A DNA stretch of 64,000 bases, taken from contig NW_027478907.1 in the NCBI RefSeq assembly GCF_051014685.1, positions 1 through 64,000 on the forward strand, written 5' to 3'. Numbering within the stretch: position 1 is the stretch's first letter; each line of letters opens with the position of its first letter. The DNA comes from Ptiloglossa arizonensis. Lineage: Eukaryota; Arthropoda; Insecta; Hymenoptera; Colletidae. Below the pieces are notes generated by a model. That model did no database searches. It had not been told where the DNA came from and saw nothing but the letters and a program-made list of their open reading frames with translations. This document shows, in pieces, positions 39,667 through 53,742 of the stretch. The translations under genes and the position numbers were made by a program.

Positions 39667-40655
39667 GCCTAGGGGAAAAGTGCACATACCGTTGTAATCG
39701 GGCGAGTTTCTACTTTCAAATGCAACAGAAATTTTGAGGATTGGTCGATCCGTTCGCGTGATATGGCAGTTTGGAAGTAAGAAACGCTTGAGAAACTAAA
39801 AATTTTCGCAGTTCTGATGCTAGAAACGAATGACTAGAACGGCCTAGGGGAGAAGTGCCCATACCGTTGTAATCGGGCGAGTTTCTACTTTCAAATGCAA
39901 CAGAAATTTTACGGATTGATCAATCCGTTCGCGAGATATGGCAGTTTGGAGATAAGAAACGCTTTAGAAACTCAAAATTTTCGCAGTTCTGATGCTCGAA
40001 ACGAATGACTAGAACGGCCTAGGGGAGAAGTACGCATACCGTTGTAATCGGGCGAGTTTCTACTTTCAGATGCAACAGAAATTTTGCGGATTGATCAATC
40101 CGTTCGCGAGATATGGCAGTTTGGACATAAGACGCTTGAGAAACTCAAAATTTTCGCAGTTCTGATGCTCGAAACGAATAACTAGAACCGCCTAGGGGAA
40201 AAGTGCACATACCGTTGTAATCGGGCGAGTTTCTACTTTCAAATGCAACAGAAATTTTGCGGATTGGTCGATCCGTTCGCGTGATATGGCAGTTTGGAAG
40301 TAAGAAACGCTTGAGAAACTAAAAATTTTCGCAGTTCTGATGCTAGAAACGAATGACTAGAACGGCCTAGGGGAGAAGTGCCCATACCGTTGTAATCGGG
40401 CGAGTTTCTACTTTCAAATGCAACAGAAATTTTACGGATTGATCAATCCGTTCGCGAGATATGGCAGTTTGGAGATAAGAAACGCTTTAGAAACTCAAAA
40501 TTTTCGCAGTTCTGATGCTCGAAACGAATGACTAGAACGGCCTAGGGGAGGAGTACGCATACCGTTGTAATCGGGCGAGTTTCTACTTTCAGATGCAACA
40601 GAAATTTTGCGGATTGATCAATCCGTTCGCGAGATATGGCAGTTTGGACATAAGA
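39667..40655. repeat. Three-monomer duplication carrying a 2-bp deletion
   Basis: The rare TTCGCGTGATATGG mark occurs at 39,756 and 40,279 (first base of GCGTG), 523 bp apart: three monomers minus two bases. The missing bases are in CATAAGACGC near 40,132, against CATAAGAAACGC elsewhere. Neighbouring marks (GTGCCCATACC, TTTTACGGATTGATC, GGACATAAG) repeat in the same order. Differences include TTGAGGATT/TTGCGGATT and GGGAGAAG/GGGAGGAG. Confidence 0.75.
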
Positions 40656-42655
40656 AACGCTTGAGAAACTCAAAATTTTCGCAGTTCTGATGCTCGAAAC
40701 GAATAACTAGAACCGCCTAGGGGAAAAGTGCACATACCGTTGTAATCGGGCGAGTTTCTACTTTCAAATGCAACAGAAATTTTACGGATTGATCAATCCG
40801 TTCGCGAGATATGGCAGTTTGGAGATAAGAAACGCTTTAGAAACTCAAAATTTTCGCAGTTCTGGTGCTCGAAACGAATGACTAGAACGGCCTAGGGGAG
40901 AAGTACGCATACCGTTGTAATCGGGCGAGTTTCTACTTTCAGATGCAACAGAAATTTTGCGGATTGATCAATCCGTTCGCGAGATATGGCAGTTTGGACA
41001 TAAGAAACGCTTGAGAAACTCAAAATTTTCGCAGTTCTGATGCTCTAAACGAATGACTAGAACGGCCTAGGGGAAAACTACACATACCGTTGTAATCGGG
41101 CGAGCTTCTACTTTCAGAAGCAACAGAAATTTTGCGGATTGGTCAGTCCGTTCGCGAGATATGGCAGTTTGGAGGTAAGAAACGCTTGAGGAACTAAAAA
41201 TTTTCGCAGTTCTGATGCTCGAAACGAATAACTAGAACCGCCTAGGGGAAAAGTGCACATACCGTTGTAATCGGGCGAGTTTCTACTTTCAAATGCAACA
41301 GAAATTTTGCGGATTGGTCGATCCGTTCGCGAGATATGGCAGTTTGGAAGTAAGAAACGCTTGAGAAACTAAAAATTTTCGCAGTTCTGATGCTAGAAAC
41401 GAATGACTAGAACGGCCTAGGGGAGAAGTGCGCATACCTTTGTAATCGGGCGAGTTTCTACTTTCAGAAGCAACAGAAATTTTGCGGATTGGTCAATCCG
41501 TTCGCGAGATATGGCAGTTTGGAGGTAAGAAACGCTTGAGGAACTCAAAATTTTCGCAGTTCTGATGCTCGAAACGAATAACTAGAACGGCCTAGGGGAA
41601 AACTACACATACCGTTGTAATCGGGCGAGTCTCTACTTTCAGATGCAACAGAAATTTTGCGGATTGGTAAATCCGTTCGCTCGATATGGCAGTTTGGAGG
41701 TAAGAAACGCTTGAGAAACTCAAAATTTTCGCAGTTCTGATGCTCGAAACGAATAACTAGAACTGCCTAGGGGAAAAGTGCGCATACCGTTGTAATCGGG
41801 CGAGTTTCTACTTTCAGAAGCAACAGAAATTTTGCGGATTGGTCAATCCGTTCGCTCGATATGGCAGTTTGGAGGTAAGAAACGCTTGAGAAACTCAAAA
41901 TTTTCGCAGTTCTGATGCTCGAAACGAATGACTAGAACGGCCTAGGGGAGGAGTACGCATACCGTTGTAATCGGGCGAGTTTCTACTTTCAAATGCAACA
42001 GAAATTATGCGGATTGGTCAATCCGTTCGCGAGATATGGCCGTTTGGATGTCAGAAACGCTTGAGAAACTCAAAATTTTCGCAGTTCTGATGCTCGAAAC
42101 GAATAACTAGAACTGCCTAGGGGAAAAGTGCGCATACCGTTGTAATCGGGCGAGTTTCTACTTTCAGAAGCAACAGAAATTTTGCGGATTGGTCAATCCG
42201 TTCGCGAGATATGGCAGTTTGGAGGTAAGAAACGCTTGAGAAACTCAAAATTTTCGAAGTTCTGATGCTCGAAACGAATGACTAGAACGGCCTAGGGGAG
42301 AAGTGCGCATACCTTTGTAATCGGGCGAGTTTCTACTTTCAGTTGCAACAGAAATTATGCGGATTGGTCAATCCGTTCGCGAGATATGGCAGTTTGGAGG
42401 TAAGAAAGGCTTGAGAAGCTCAAAATTTTCGCAGTTCTGATGCTCGAAACGAATAACTAGAACGGCCTAGGGGAAAAGTACCCATACCGATGTAATCGGG
42501 CGAGTTTCTACTGTCAGATGCAACAGAAATTTTGCGGATTGATCAATCCGTTCGCGAGATATGGCACTTTGGAGATAAGAAACGCTTGAGAAACTCAAAA
42601 TTTTCGCAGTTCTGATGCTCGAAACGAATGACAAGAACGGCCTAGGGGAGAAGTA

Positions 42656-45600
42656 CGCATACCGTTGTAATCGGGCGAGTTTCTACTTTCAGATGCAACA
42701 GAAATTTTACGGATTGATCAATCCGTTCGCGAGATATGGCAGTTTGGAGATAAGAAACGCTTTAGAAACTCAAAATTTTCGCAGTTCTGATGCTCGAAAC
42801 GAATAACTAGAACGGCCTAGGGGAAAACTACACTTACCATTGTAATCGGGCGAGTTTCTACTTTCATATGCAATAGAAATTTTGCGGATTGGTCAATCCG
42901 TTCGCTCGATATGGCAGTTTGGAGGTAAGAAACGCTCGAGAAACTCAAAATTTTCGCAGTTCTGATGCTCGAAACGAATAACTAGAACCGCCTAGGGGAA
43001 AAGTGCGCATACCGTTGTAATCGGGCGAGTTTCTACTGTCAGATGCAACAGAAATTTTGCGGATTGATCAATCCGTTCGCGAGATATGGCACTTTGGAGA
43101 TAAGAAACGCTTGAGAAACTCAAAATTTTCGCAGTTCTGATGCTCGAAACGAATGACAAGAACGGCCTAGGGGTGAAGTACGCATACCGTTGTAATCGGG
43201 CGAGTTTCTACTTTCAGATGCAACAGAAATTTTGCGGATTGGTCAATCCGTTCGCGAGATATGGCTGTTTGGAGGTAAGAAACGCTTGAGAAACTCAAAA
43301 TTTTCGCAGTTCTGATGCTCGAAACGAATAACTAGAACGGCCTAGGGGAAAAGTACCCATACCGATGTAATCGGGCGAGTTTCTACTTTCAGATGCAACA
43401 GAAATTTTGCGGATTGATCAATCCGTTCACTAGATATGGCAGTTTGGAGATAAGAAACGCTTGAGAAACTCAAAATTTCCGCAGTTCTGATGCTCGAAAC
43501 GAATGACTAGAACGTCCTAGGGGAGAAGGACGCATACCGTTGTAATCGGGCGAGTTTCTACTTTCAGATGCAACAGAAATTATGCGGATTGGTCAATCCG
43601 TTCGCGAGATATGGCCGTTTGGATGTAAGAAACGCTTGAGGAACTCAAAATTTTCGCAGTTCTGATGCTCGAAACGAATAACTAGAACGGCCTAGGGGAA
43701 AACTACACATACCGTTGTAATCGGGCGAGTCTCTACATTCAGATGCAACAGAAATTTTGCGGATTGGTAAATCCGTTCGCTCGATATGGCAGTTTGGAGG
43801 TAAGAAACGCTTGAGAAACTCAAAATTTTCGCAGTTCTGATGCTCGAAACGAATAACTAGAACTGCCTAGGGGAAAAGTGCGCATACCGTTGTAATCGGG
43901 CGAGTTTCTACTTTCAGAAGCAACAGAAATTTTGCGGAATGGTCAATCCGTTCGCGAGATATGGCAGTTTGGAGGTAAGAAACGCTTGAGAAACTCAAAA
44001 TTTTCGAAGTTCTGATGCTCGAAACGAATAACTAGAACGTCCTAGGGGAGAAGGACGCATACCGTTGTAATCGGGCGAGTTTCTACTTTCAGATGCAACA
44101 GAAATTATGCGGATTGGTCAATCCGTTCGCGAGATATGGCCGTTTGGATGTAAGAAACGCTTGAGGAACTCAAAATTTTCGCAGTTCTGATGCTCGAAAC
44201 GAATAACTAGAACGGCCTAGGGGAAAACTACACATACCGTTGTAATCGGGCGAGTCTCTACTTTCAGATGCAACAGAAATTTTGCGGATTGGTCAACCCG
44301 TTCGCTCGATATGGCAGTTTGGAGGTAAGAAACGCTTGAGAAACTCAAAATTTTCGCAGTTCTGACGCTCGTAACGAATAACTAGAACGGCCCAGGGGAA
44401 AAGTGCGCATACCGTTGTAATCGGGCGAGTTTCTACTTTCAGAAGCAACAGAAATTTTGCGGATTGGTCAATCCGTTCGCGAGATATGGCAGACTGGAGG
44501 TAAGAAACGCTTGGGAAACTCAAAATTTTCGAAGTTCTGATGCTCGAAACGAATGACTAGAACGGCCTAGGGGAGAAGTACGCATACCGTTGTAATCGGG
44601 CGAGTTTCTACTTTCAAATGCAACAGAAATTATGCGGATTGGTCAATCCGTTCGCGAGATATGGCCGTTTGGATGTCAGAAACGCTTGAGAAACTCAAAA
44701 TTTTCGCAGTTCTGATGCTCGAAACGAATAACTAGAACTGCCTAGGGGAAAAGTGCGCATACCGTTGTAATCGGGCGAGTTTCTACTTTCAGATGCAACA
44801 GAAATTTTACGGATTGATCAATCCGTTCGCGAGATATGGCAGTTTGGAGATAAGAAACGCTTTAGAAACTCAAAATTTTCGCAGTTCTGATGCTCGAAAC
44901 GAATAACTAGAACGGCCTAGGGGAAAACTACACTTACCATTGTAATCGGGCGAGTTTCTACTTTCATATGCAATAGAAATTTTGCGGATTGGTCAATCCG
45001 TTCGCTCGATATGGCAGTTTGGAGGTAAGAAACGCTCGAGAAACTCAAAATTTTCGCAGTTCTGATGCTCGAAACGAATAACTAGAACCGCCTAGGGGAA
45101 AAGTGCGCATACCGTTGTAATCGGGCGAGTTTCTACTGTCAGATGCAACAGAAATTTTGCGGATTGATCAATCCGTTCGCGAGATATGGCACTTTGGAGA
45201 TAAGAAACGCTTGAGAAACTCAAAATTTTCGCAGTTCTGATGCTCGAAACGAATGACAAGAACGGCCTAGGGGTGAAGTACGCATACCGTTGTAATCGGG
45301 CGAGTTTCTACTTTCAGATGCAACAGAAATTTTGCGGATTGGTCAATCCGTTCGCGAGATATGGCTGTTTGGAGGTAAGAAACGCTTGAGAAACTCAAAA
45401 TTTTCGCAGTTCTGATGCTCGAAACGAATAACTAGAACGGCCTAGGGGAAAAGTACCCATACCGATGTAATCGGGCGAGTTTCTACTTTCAGATGCAACA
45501 GAAATTTTGCGGATTGATCAATCCGTTCACTAGATATGGCAGTTTGGAGATAAGAAACGCTTGAGAAACTCAAAATTTCCGCAGTTCTGATGCTCGAAAC

Positions 45601-46893
45601 GAATGACTAGAACGTCCTAGGGGAGAAGGACGCATACCGTTGTAATCGGGCGAGTTTCTACTTTCAGATGCAACAGAAATTATGCGGATTGGTCAATCCG
45701 TTCGCGAGATATGGCCGTTTGGATGTAAGAAACGCTTGAGGAACTCAAAATTTTCGCAGTTCTGATGCTCGAAACGAATAACTAGAACGGCCTAGGGGAA
45801 AACTACACATACCGTTGTAATCGGGCGAGTCTCTACATTCAGATGCAACAGAAATTTTGCGGATTGGTAAATCCGTTCGCTCGATATGGCAGTTTGGAGG
45901 TAAGAAACGCTTGAGAAACTCAAAATTTTCGCAGTTCTGATGCTCGAAACGAATAACTAGAACTGCCTAGGGGAAAAGTGCGCATACCGTTGTAATCGGG
46001 CGAGTTTCTACTTTCAGAAGCAACAGAAATTTTGCGGAATGGTCAATCCGTTCGCGAGATATGGCAGTTTGGAGGTAAGAAACGCTTGAGAAACTCAAAA
46101 TTTTCGAAGTTCTGATGCTCGAAACGAATAACTAGAACGTCCTAGGGGAGAAGGACGCATACCGTTGTAATCGGGCGAGTTTCTACTTTCAGATGCAACA
46201 GAAATTATGCGGATTGGTCAATCCGTTCGCGAGATATGGCCGTTTGGATGTAAGAAACGCTTGAGGAACTCAAAATTTTCGCAGTTCTGATGCTCGAAAC
46301 GAATAACTAGAACGGCCTAGGGGAAAACTACACATACCGTTGTAATCGGGCGAGTCTCTACTTTCAGATGCAACAGAAATTTTGCGGATTGGTCAACCCG
46401 TTCGCTCGATATGGCAGTTTGGAGGTAAGAAACGCTTGAGAAACTCAAAATTTTCGCAGTTCTGACGCTCGTAACGAATAACTAGAACGGCCCAGGGGAA
46501 AAGTGCGCATACCGTTGTAATCGGGCGAGTTTCTACTTTCAGAAGCAACAGAAATTTTGCGGATTGGTCAATCCGTTCGCGAGATATGGCAGACTGGAGG
46601 TAAGAAACGCTTGGGAAACTCAAAATTTTCGAAGTTCTGATGCTCGAAACGAATGACTAGAACGGCCTAGGGGAGAAGTACGCATACCGTTGTAATCGGG
46701 CGAGTTTCTACTTTCAAATGCAACAGAAATTATGCGGATTGGTCAATCCGTTCGCGAGATATGGCCGTTTGGATGTCAGAAACGCTTGAGAAACTCAAAA
46801 TTTTCGCAGTTCTGATGCTCGAAACGAATAACTAGAACTGCCTAGGGGAAAAGTGCGCATACCGTTGTAATCGGGCGAGTTTCTACTTTCAGA
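42656..46893. repeat. Twelve-monomer tandem duplication, 2,100-bp period
   Basis: 42,656-44,793 and 44,756-46,893 align at 2,100 bp (12x175). All lines I compared are identical, including rare marks: CTCTACATTC, GCGGAATGGTC, GACGCTCGTAACG, CCCAGGGG (about 44,391 and 46,491) and GCAGACTGGAGG. The limits are GTACGC versus GTGCGC on the left, and AGATGC versus AGAAGC on the right. It is one of the youngest events in the window, judging by the absence of differences. Confidence 0.92.
42709..42726. other. Perfect 18-bp dyad in the monomer (exemplar)
   Basis: The site reads ACGGATTGATCAATCCGT, which equals its own reverse complement. The usual monomer form is CGGATTG, two bases, CAATCCG: a perfect 7-bp inverted repeat with a GT or GA centre. 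The GA centre completes the palindrome, and a T-to-A flank (TTTTACGG) extends it to 18 bp. The same 18-bp form occurs at 44,809 and 37,286, and in several HOR monomers between 38 and 62 kb. A GGACTG variant (for example 47,431 and 50,231) breaks it. Confidence 0.85.
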
Positions 46894-49800
46894 AGCAACA
46901 GAAATTTTGCGGATTGGTCAATCCGTTCGCGAGATATGGCAGTTTGGAGGTAAGAAACGCTTGAGAAACTCAAAATTTTCGAAGTTCTGATGCTCGAAAC
47001 GAATGACTAGAACGGCCTAGGGGAGAAGTACGCATACCTTTGTAATCGGGCGAGTTTCTACTTTCAGATGCAACAGAAATTATGCGGATTGGTCAATCCG
47101 TTCGCGAGATATGGCAGTTTGGAGGTAAGAAAGGCTTGAGAAGCTCAAAATTTTCGCAGTTCTGATGCTCGAAACGAATGACTAGAACGGCCAAGGGGAG
47201 AAGTACGCATACCGTTATAATCGGGCGAGTTTCTACTTTCAGATGCAACAGAAATTTTGCGGATTGATCAATCCGTTCGCGAGATATGGCAGTTTGGAGG
47301 TAAGAAACGCTTGAGGAACTAAAAATTTTCGCAGTTCTGATGCTCGAAACGAATAACTAGAACCGCCTAGGGGAAAAGTGCACATACCGTTGTAATCGGG
47401 CGAGTTTCTACTTTCAAATGCAACAGAAATTTTACGGACTGATCAATCCGTTCGCGAGATATGGCAGTTTGGAGATAAGAAACGCTTTAGAAACTCAAAA
47501 TTTTCGCAGTTCTGATGCTCGAAACGAATAACTAGAACGGCCTAGGGGAAAACTTCACTTACCATTGTAATCGGGCGAGTTTCTACTTTCATATGCAATA
47601 GAAATTTTGCGGATTGGTCAATCCGTTCGCTCGATATGGCAGTTTGGAGGTAAGAAACGCTCGAGAAACTCAAAATTTTCGCAGTTCTGATGCTCGAAAC
47701 GAATAACTAGAACCGCCTAGGGGAAAAGTGCGCATACCGTTGTAATCGGGCGAGTTTCTACTGTCAGATGCAACAGAAATTTTGCGGATTGATCAATCCG
47801 TTCGCGAGATATGGCACTTTGGGGATAAGAAACGCTTGAGAAACTTAAAATTTTCGCAGTTCTGATGCTCGAAACGAATGACAAGAACGGCCTAGGGGAA
47901 AAGTCCCCATACCGGTGTAATCGGGCGAGTTTCTACTTTCAGATGCAACAGAAATTTTGCGGATTGATCAATCCGTTCGCTAGATATGGCAGTTTGGAGA
48001 TAAGAAACGCTTGAGAAACTCAAAATTTCCGCAGTTCTGATGCTCGAAACGAATGACTAGAACGTCCTAGGGGAGAAGGACGCATACCGTTGTAATCGGG
48101 CGAGCTTCTACTTTCAGATGCAACAGAAATTATGCGGATTGGTCAATCCGTTCGCGAGATATGGCCGTTTGGATGTAAGAAACGCTTGAGGAACTCAAAA
48201 TTTTCGCAGTTCTGATGCTCGAAACGAATAACTAGAACGGCCTAGGGGACAACTACACATACCGTTGTAATCGGGCGAGTCTCTACTTTCAGATGCAACA
48301 GAAATTTTGCGGATTGGTAAATCCGTTCACTCGATATGGCAGTTTGGAGGTAAGAAACGCTTGAGAAACTCAAAATTTTCGCAGTTCTGATGCTCGAAAC
48401 GAATAACTAGAACTGCCTAGGGGAAAAGTGCGCATACCGTTGTAATCGGGCGAGTTTCTACTTTCAGAAGCAACAGAAATTTTGCGGATTGGTCAATCCG
48501 TTCGCCAGATATGGCAGTTTGGAGGTAAGAAACGCTTGAGAAACTCAAAATTTTCGCAGTTCTGACGCTCGTAACGAATAACTAGAACGGCCCAGGGGAA
48601 AAGTGCGCATACCGTTGTAATCGGGCGAGTTTCTACTTTCAGAAGCAACAGAAATTTTGCGGATTGGTCAATCCGTTCGCGAGATATGGCAGACTGGAGG
48701 TAAGAAACGCTTGGGAAACTCAAAATTTTCGAAGTTCTGATGCTCGAAACGAATGACTAGAACGGCCTAGGGGAGAAGTACGCATACCGTTGTAATCGGG
48801 CGAGTTTCTACTTTCAAATGCAACAGAAATTATGCGGATTGGTCAATCCGTTCGCGAGATATGGCCGTTTGGATGTCAGAAACGCTTGAGAAACTCAAAA
48901 TTTTCGCAGTTCTGATGCTCGAAACGAATAACTAGAACTGCCTAGGGGAAAAGTGCGCATACCGTTGTAATCGGGCGAGTTTCTACTTTCAGAAGCAACA
49001 GAAATTTTGCGGATTGGTCAATCCGTTCGCGAGATATGGCAGTTTGGAGGTAAGAAACGCTTGAGAAACTCAAAATTTTCGCAGTTCTGACGCTCGAAAC
49101 GAATAACTAGAACTGCCTAGGGGAAAAGTGCGCATACCGTTGTAATCGGGCGAGTTTCTACTTTCAGAAGCAACAGAAATTTTGCGGATTGGTCAATCCG
49201 TTCGCCAGATATGGCAGTTTGGAGGTAAGAAACGCTTGAGAAACTCAAAATTTTCGCAGTTCTGACGCTCGTAACGAATAACTAGAACGGCCCAGGGGAA
49301 AAGTGCGCATACCGTTGTAATCGGGCGAGTTTCTACTTTCAGAAGCAACAGAAATTTTGCGGATTGGTCAATCCGTTCGCGAGATATGGCAGACTGGAGG
49401 TAAGAAACGCTTGGGAAACTCAAAATTTTCGAAGTTCTGATGCTCGAAACGAATGACTAGAACGGCCTAGGGGAGAAGTACGCATACCGTTGTAATCGGG
49501 CGAGTTTCTACTTTCAAATGCAACAGAAATTATGCGGATTGGTCAATCCGTTCGCGAGATATGGCCGTTTGGATGTCAGAAACGCTTGAGAAACTCAAAA
49601 TTTTCGCAGTTCTGATGCTCGAAACGAATAACTAGAACTGCCTAGGGGAAAAGTGCGCATACCGTTGTAATCGGGCGAGTTTCTACTTTCAGAAGCAACA
49701 GAAATTTTGCGGATTGGTCAATCCGTTCGCGAGATATGGCAGTTTGGAGGTAAGAAACGCTTGAGAAACTCAAAATTTTCGAAGTTCTGATGCTCTAAAC

Positions 49801-51700
49801 GAATGACTAGAACGGCCTAGGGGAGAAGTACGCATACCTTTGTAATCGGGCGAGTTTCTACTTTCAGATGCAACAGAAATTATGCGGATTGGTCAATCCG
49901 TTCGCGAGATATGGCAGTTTGGAGGTAAGAAAGGCTTGAGAAGCTCAAAATTTTCGCAGTTCTGATGCTCGAAACGAATGACTAGAACGGCCAAGGGGAG
50001 AAGTACGCATACCGTTGTAATCGGGCGAGTTTCTACTTTCAGATGCAACAGAAATTTTGCGGATTGATCAATCCGTTCGCGAGATATGGCAGTTTGGAGG
50101 TAAGAAACGCTTGAGGAACTAAAAATTTTCGCAGTTCTGATGCTCGAAACGAATAACTAGAACCGCCTAGGGGAAAAGTGCACATACCGTTGTAATCGGG
50201 CGAGTTTCTACTTTCAAATGCAACAGAAATTTTACGGACTGATCAATCCGTTCGCGAGATATGGCAGTTTGGAGATAAGAAACGCTTTAGAAACTCAAAA
50301 TTTTCGCAGTTCTGATGCTCGAAACGAATAACTAGAACGGCCTAGGGGAAAACTACACTTACCATTGTAATCGGGCGAGTTTCTACTTTCATATGCAATA
50401 GAAATTTTGCGGATTGGTCAATCCGTTCGCTCGATATGGCAGTTTGGAGGTAAGAAACGCTCGAGAAACTCAAAATTTTCGCAGTTCTGATGCTCGAAAC
50501 GAATAACTAGAACCGCCTAGGGGAAAAGTGCGCATACCGTTGTAATCGGGCGAGTTTCTACTGTCAGATGCAACAGAAATTTTGCGGATTGATCAATCCG
50601 TTCGCGAGATATGGCACTTTGGAGATAAGAAACGCTTGAGAAACTTAAAATTTTCGCAGTTCTGATGCTCGAAACGAATGACAAGAACGGCCTAGGGGAG
50701 AAGTACGCATACCGTTGTAATCGGGCGAGTTTCTACTTTCAGGTGCAACAGAAATTTTGCGGATTGGTCAATCCGTTCGCGAGATATGGCTGTTTGGAGG
50801 TAAGAAACGCTTGAGAAACTCAAAATTTTCGCAGTTCTGATGCTCGAAACGAATAACTAGAACGGCCTAGGGGAAAAGTCCCCATACCGGTGTAATCGGG
50901 CGAGTTTCTACTTTCAGATGCAACAGAAATTTTGCGGATTGATCAATCCGTTCGCTAGATATGGCAGTTTGGAGATAAGAAACGCTTGAGAAACTCAAAA
51001 TTTCCGCAGTTCTGATGCTCGAAACGAATGACTAGAACGTCCTAGGGGAGAAGGACGCATACCGTTGTAATCGGGCGAGTTTCTACTTTCAGGTGCAACA
51101 GAAATTATGCGGATTGGTCAATCCGTTCGCGAGATATGGCCGTTTGGATCTAAGAAACGCTTGAGGAACTCAAAATTTTCGCAGTTCTGATGCTCGAAAC
51201 GAATAACTAGAACGGCCTAGGGGAAAACTACACATACCGTTGTAATCGGGCGAGTCTCTACTTTCAGATGCAACAGAAATTTTGCGGATTGGTAAATCCG
51301 TTCGCTCGATATGGCAGTTTGGAGGTAAGAAACGCTTGAGAAACTCAAAATTTTCGCAGTTCTGATGCTCGAAACGAATAACTAGAACTGCCTAGGGGAA
51401 AAGTGCGCATACCGTTGTAATCGGGCGAGTTTCTACTTTCAGAAGCAACAGAAATTTTGCGGATTGGTCAATCCGTTCGCCAGATATGGCAGTTTGGAGG
51501 TAAGAAACGCTTGAGAAACTCAAAATTTTCGCAGTTCTGACGCTCGTAACGAATAACTAGAACGGCCCAGGGGAAAAGTGCGCATACCGTTGTAATCGGG
51601 CGAGTTTCTACTTTCAGAAGCAACAGAAATTTTGCGGATTGGTCAATCCGTTCGCGAGATATGGCAGACTGGAGGTAAGAAACGCTTGGGAAACTCAAAA
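46400..51700. repeat. Sixteen/seventeen-monomer HOR repeat with a one-monomer indel
   Basis: About 46,400-47,890 matches 49,200-50,690 at 2,800 bp (16x175). From about 47,890 the offset becomes 2,975 (17x175), because the monomer at about 50,699-50,873 has no counterpart in the left copy. Landmarks are TTTACGGACTGATC at 47,431 and 50,231, and AACGTCC at 48,061 and 51,036. Differences noticed in the first part are CCGTTATAA/CCGTTGTAA, AACTTCACTT/AACTACACTT and GGGGATAAG/GGAGATAAG. A whole-monomer gain or loss in register shows exchange at single-unit scale. Confidence 0.8.
48493..49892. repeat. Four-monomer tandem duplication, 700-bp period
   Basis: The linked set TTCGCCAGATATGG, GACGCTCGTAACG, CCCAGGGG, GCAGACTGGAGG and TTGGGAAACTC at 48,493-48,720 recurs at 49,193-49,420. 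The four monomers read alike at a 700-bp offset, apart from their ends. The right copy leads into the thirteen-monomer unit. Confidence 0.8.
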
Positions 51701-53742
51701 TTTTCGAAGTTCTGATGCTCGAAACGAATGACTAGAACGGCCTAGGGGAGAAGTACGCATACCGTTGTAATCGGGCGAGTTTCTACTTTCAAATGCAACA
51801 GAAATTATGCGGATTGGTCAATCCGTTCGCGAGATATGGCCGTTTGGATGTCAGAAACGCTTGAGAAACTCAAAATTTTCGCAGTTCTGATGCTCGAAAC
51901 GAATAACTAGAACTGCCTAGGGGAAAAGTGCGCATACCGTTGTAATCGGGCGAGTTTCTACTTTCAGAAGCAACAGAAATTTTGCGGATTGGTCAATCCG
52001 TTCGCGAGATATGGCAGTTTGGAGGTAAGAAACGCTTGAGAAACTCAAAATTTTCGAAGTTCTGATGCTCTAAACGAATGACTAGAACGGCCTAGGGGAG
52101 AAGTACGCATACCTTTGTAATCGGGCGAGTTTCTACTTTCAGATGCAACAGAAATTATGCGGATTGGTCAATCCGTTCGCGAGATATGGCAGTTTGGAGG
52201 TAAGAAAGGCTTGAGAAGCTCAAAATTTTCGCAGTTCTGATGCTCGAAACGAATGACTAGAACGGCCAAGGGGAGAAGTACGCATACCGTTGTAATCGGG
52301 CGAGTTTCTACTTTCAGATGCAACAGAAATTTTGCGGATTGATCAATCCGTTCGCGAGATATGGCAGTTTGGAGGTAAGAAACGCTTGAGGAACTAAAAA
52401 TTTTCGCAGTTCTGATGCTCGAAACGAATAACTAGAACCGCCTAGGGGAAAAGTGCACATACCGTTGTAATCGGGCGAGTTTCTACTTTCAAATGCAACA
52501 GAAATTTTACGGACTGATCAATCCGTTCGCGAGATATGGCAGTTTGGAGATAAGAAACGCTTTAGAAACTCAAAATTTTCGCAGTTCTGATGCTCGAAAC
52601 GAATAACTAGAACGGCCTAGGGGAAAACTACACTTACCACTGTAATCGGGCGAGTTTCTACTTTCATATGCAATAGAAATTTTGCGGATTGGTCAATCCG
52701 TTCGCTCGATATGGCAGTTTGGAGGTAAGAAACGCTCGAGAAACTCAAAATTTTCGCAGTTCTGATGCTCGAAACGAATAACTAGAACCGCCTAGGGGAA
52801 AAGTGCGCATACCGTTGTAATCGGGCGAGTTTCTACTGTCAGATGCAACAGAAATTTTGCGGATTGATCAATCCGTTCGCGAGATATGGCACTTTGGAGA
52901 TAAGAAACGCTTGAGAAACTTAAAATTTTCGCAGTTCTGATGCTCGAAACGAATGACAAGAACGGCCTAGGGGAGAAGTACGCATACCGTTGTAATCGGG
53001 CGAGTTTCTACTTTCAGATGCAACAGAAATTTTGCGGATTGGTCAATCCGTTCGCGAGATATGGCTGTTTGGAGGTAAGAAACGCTTGAGAAACTCAAAA
53101 TTTTCGCAGTTCTGATGCTCGAAACGAATAACTAGAACGGCCTAGGGGAAAAGTCCCCATACCGGTGTAATCGGGCGAGTTTCTACTTTCAGATGCAACA
53201 GAAATTTTGCGGATTGATCAATCCGTTCGCTAGATATGGCAGTTTGGAGATAAGAAACGCTTGAGAAACTCAAAATTTCCGCAGTTCTGATGCTCGAAAC
53301 GAATGACTAGAACGTCCTAGGGGAGAAGGACGCATACCGTTGTAATCGGGCGAGCTTCTACTTTCAGATGCAACAGAAATTATGCGGATTGGTCAATCCG
53401 TTCGCGAGATATGGCCGTTTGGATGTAAGAAACGCTTGAGGAACTCAAAATTTTCGCAGTTCTGATGCTCGAAACGAATAACTAGAACGGCCTAGGGGAA
53501 AACTACACATACCGTTGTAATCGGGCGAGTCTCTACTTTCAGATGCAACAGAAATTTTGCGGATTGGTAAATCCGTTCGCTCGATATGGCAGTTTGGAGG
53601 TAAGAAACGCTTGAGAAACTCAAAATTTTCGCAGTTCTGATGCTCGAAACGAATAACTAGAACTGCCTAGGGGAAAAGTGCGCATACCGTTGTAATCGGG
53701 CGAGTTTCTACTTTCAGAAGCAACAGAAATTTTGCGGATTGG
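49193..53742. repeat. Thirteen-monomer HOR, 2,275-bp period
   Basis: 49,193-51,467 aligns with 51,468-53,742 at 2,275 bp (13x175). Shared marks are CCCAGGGG, GCAGACTGGAGG, GATGCTCTAAACG, GGCCAAGGGG, TTTACGGACTGATC and GTCCCCATACCGG. Differences noticed are ACCATTG/ACCACTG, AGGTGC/AGATGC, GAGTTTC/GAGCTTC and GGATCTAAG/GGATGTAAG. The copies are therefore clearly related but not freshly made. Confidence 0.8.

Noticed and set aside
42615..42806. Plus-strand open frame of 63 codons
   Set aside because: This is a read-through of the monomer with no features of a gene apart from the splice-bracketed segment already reported.
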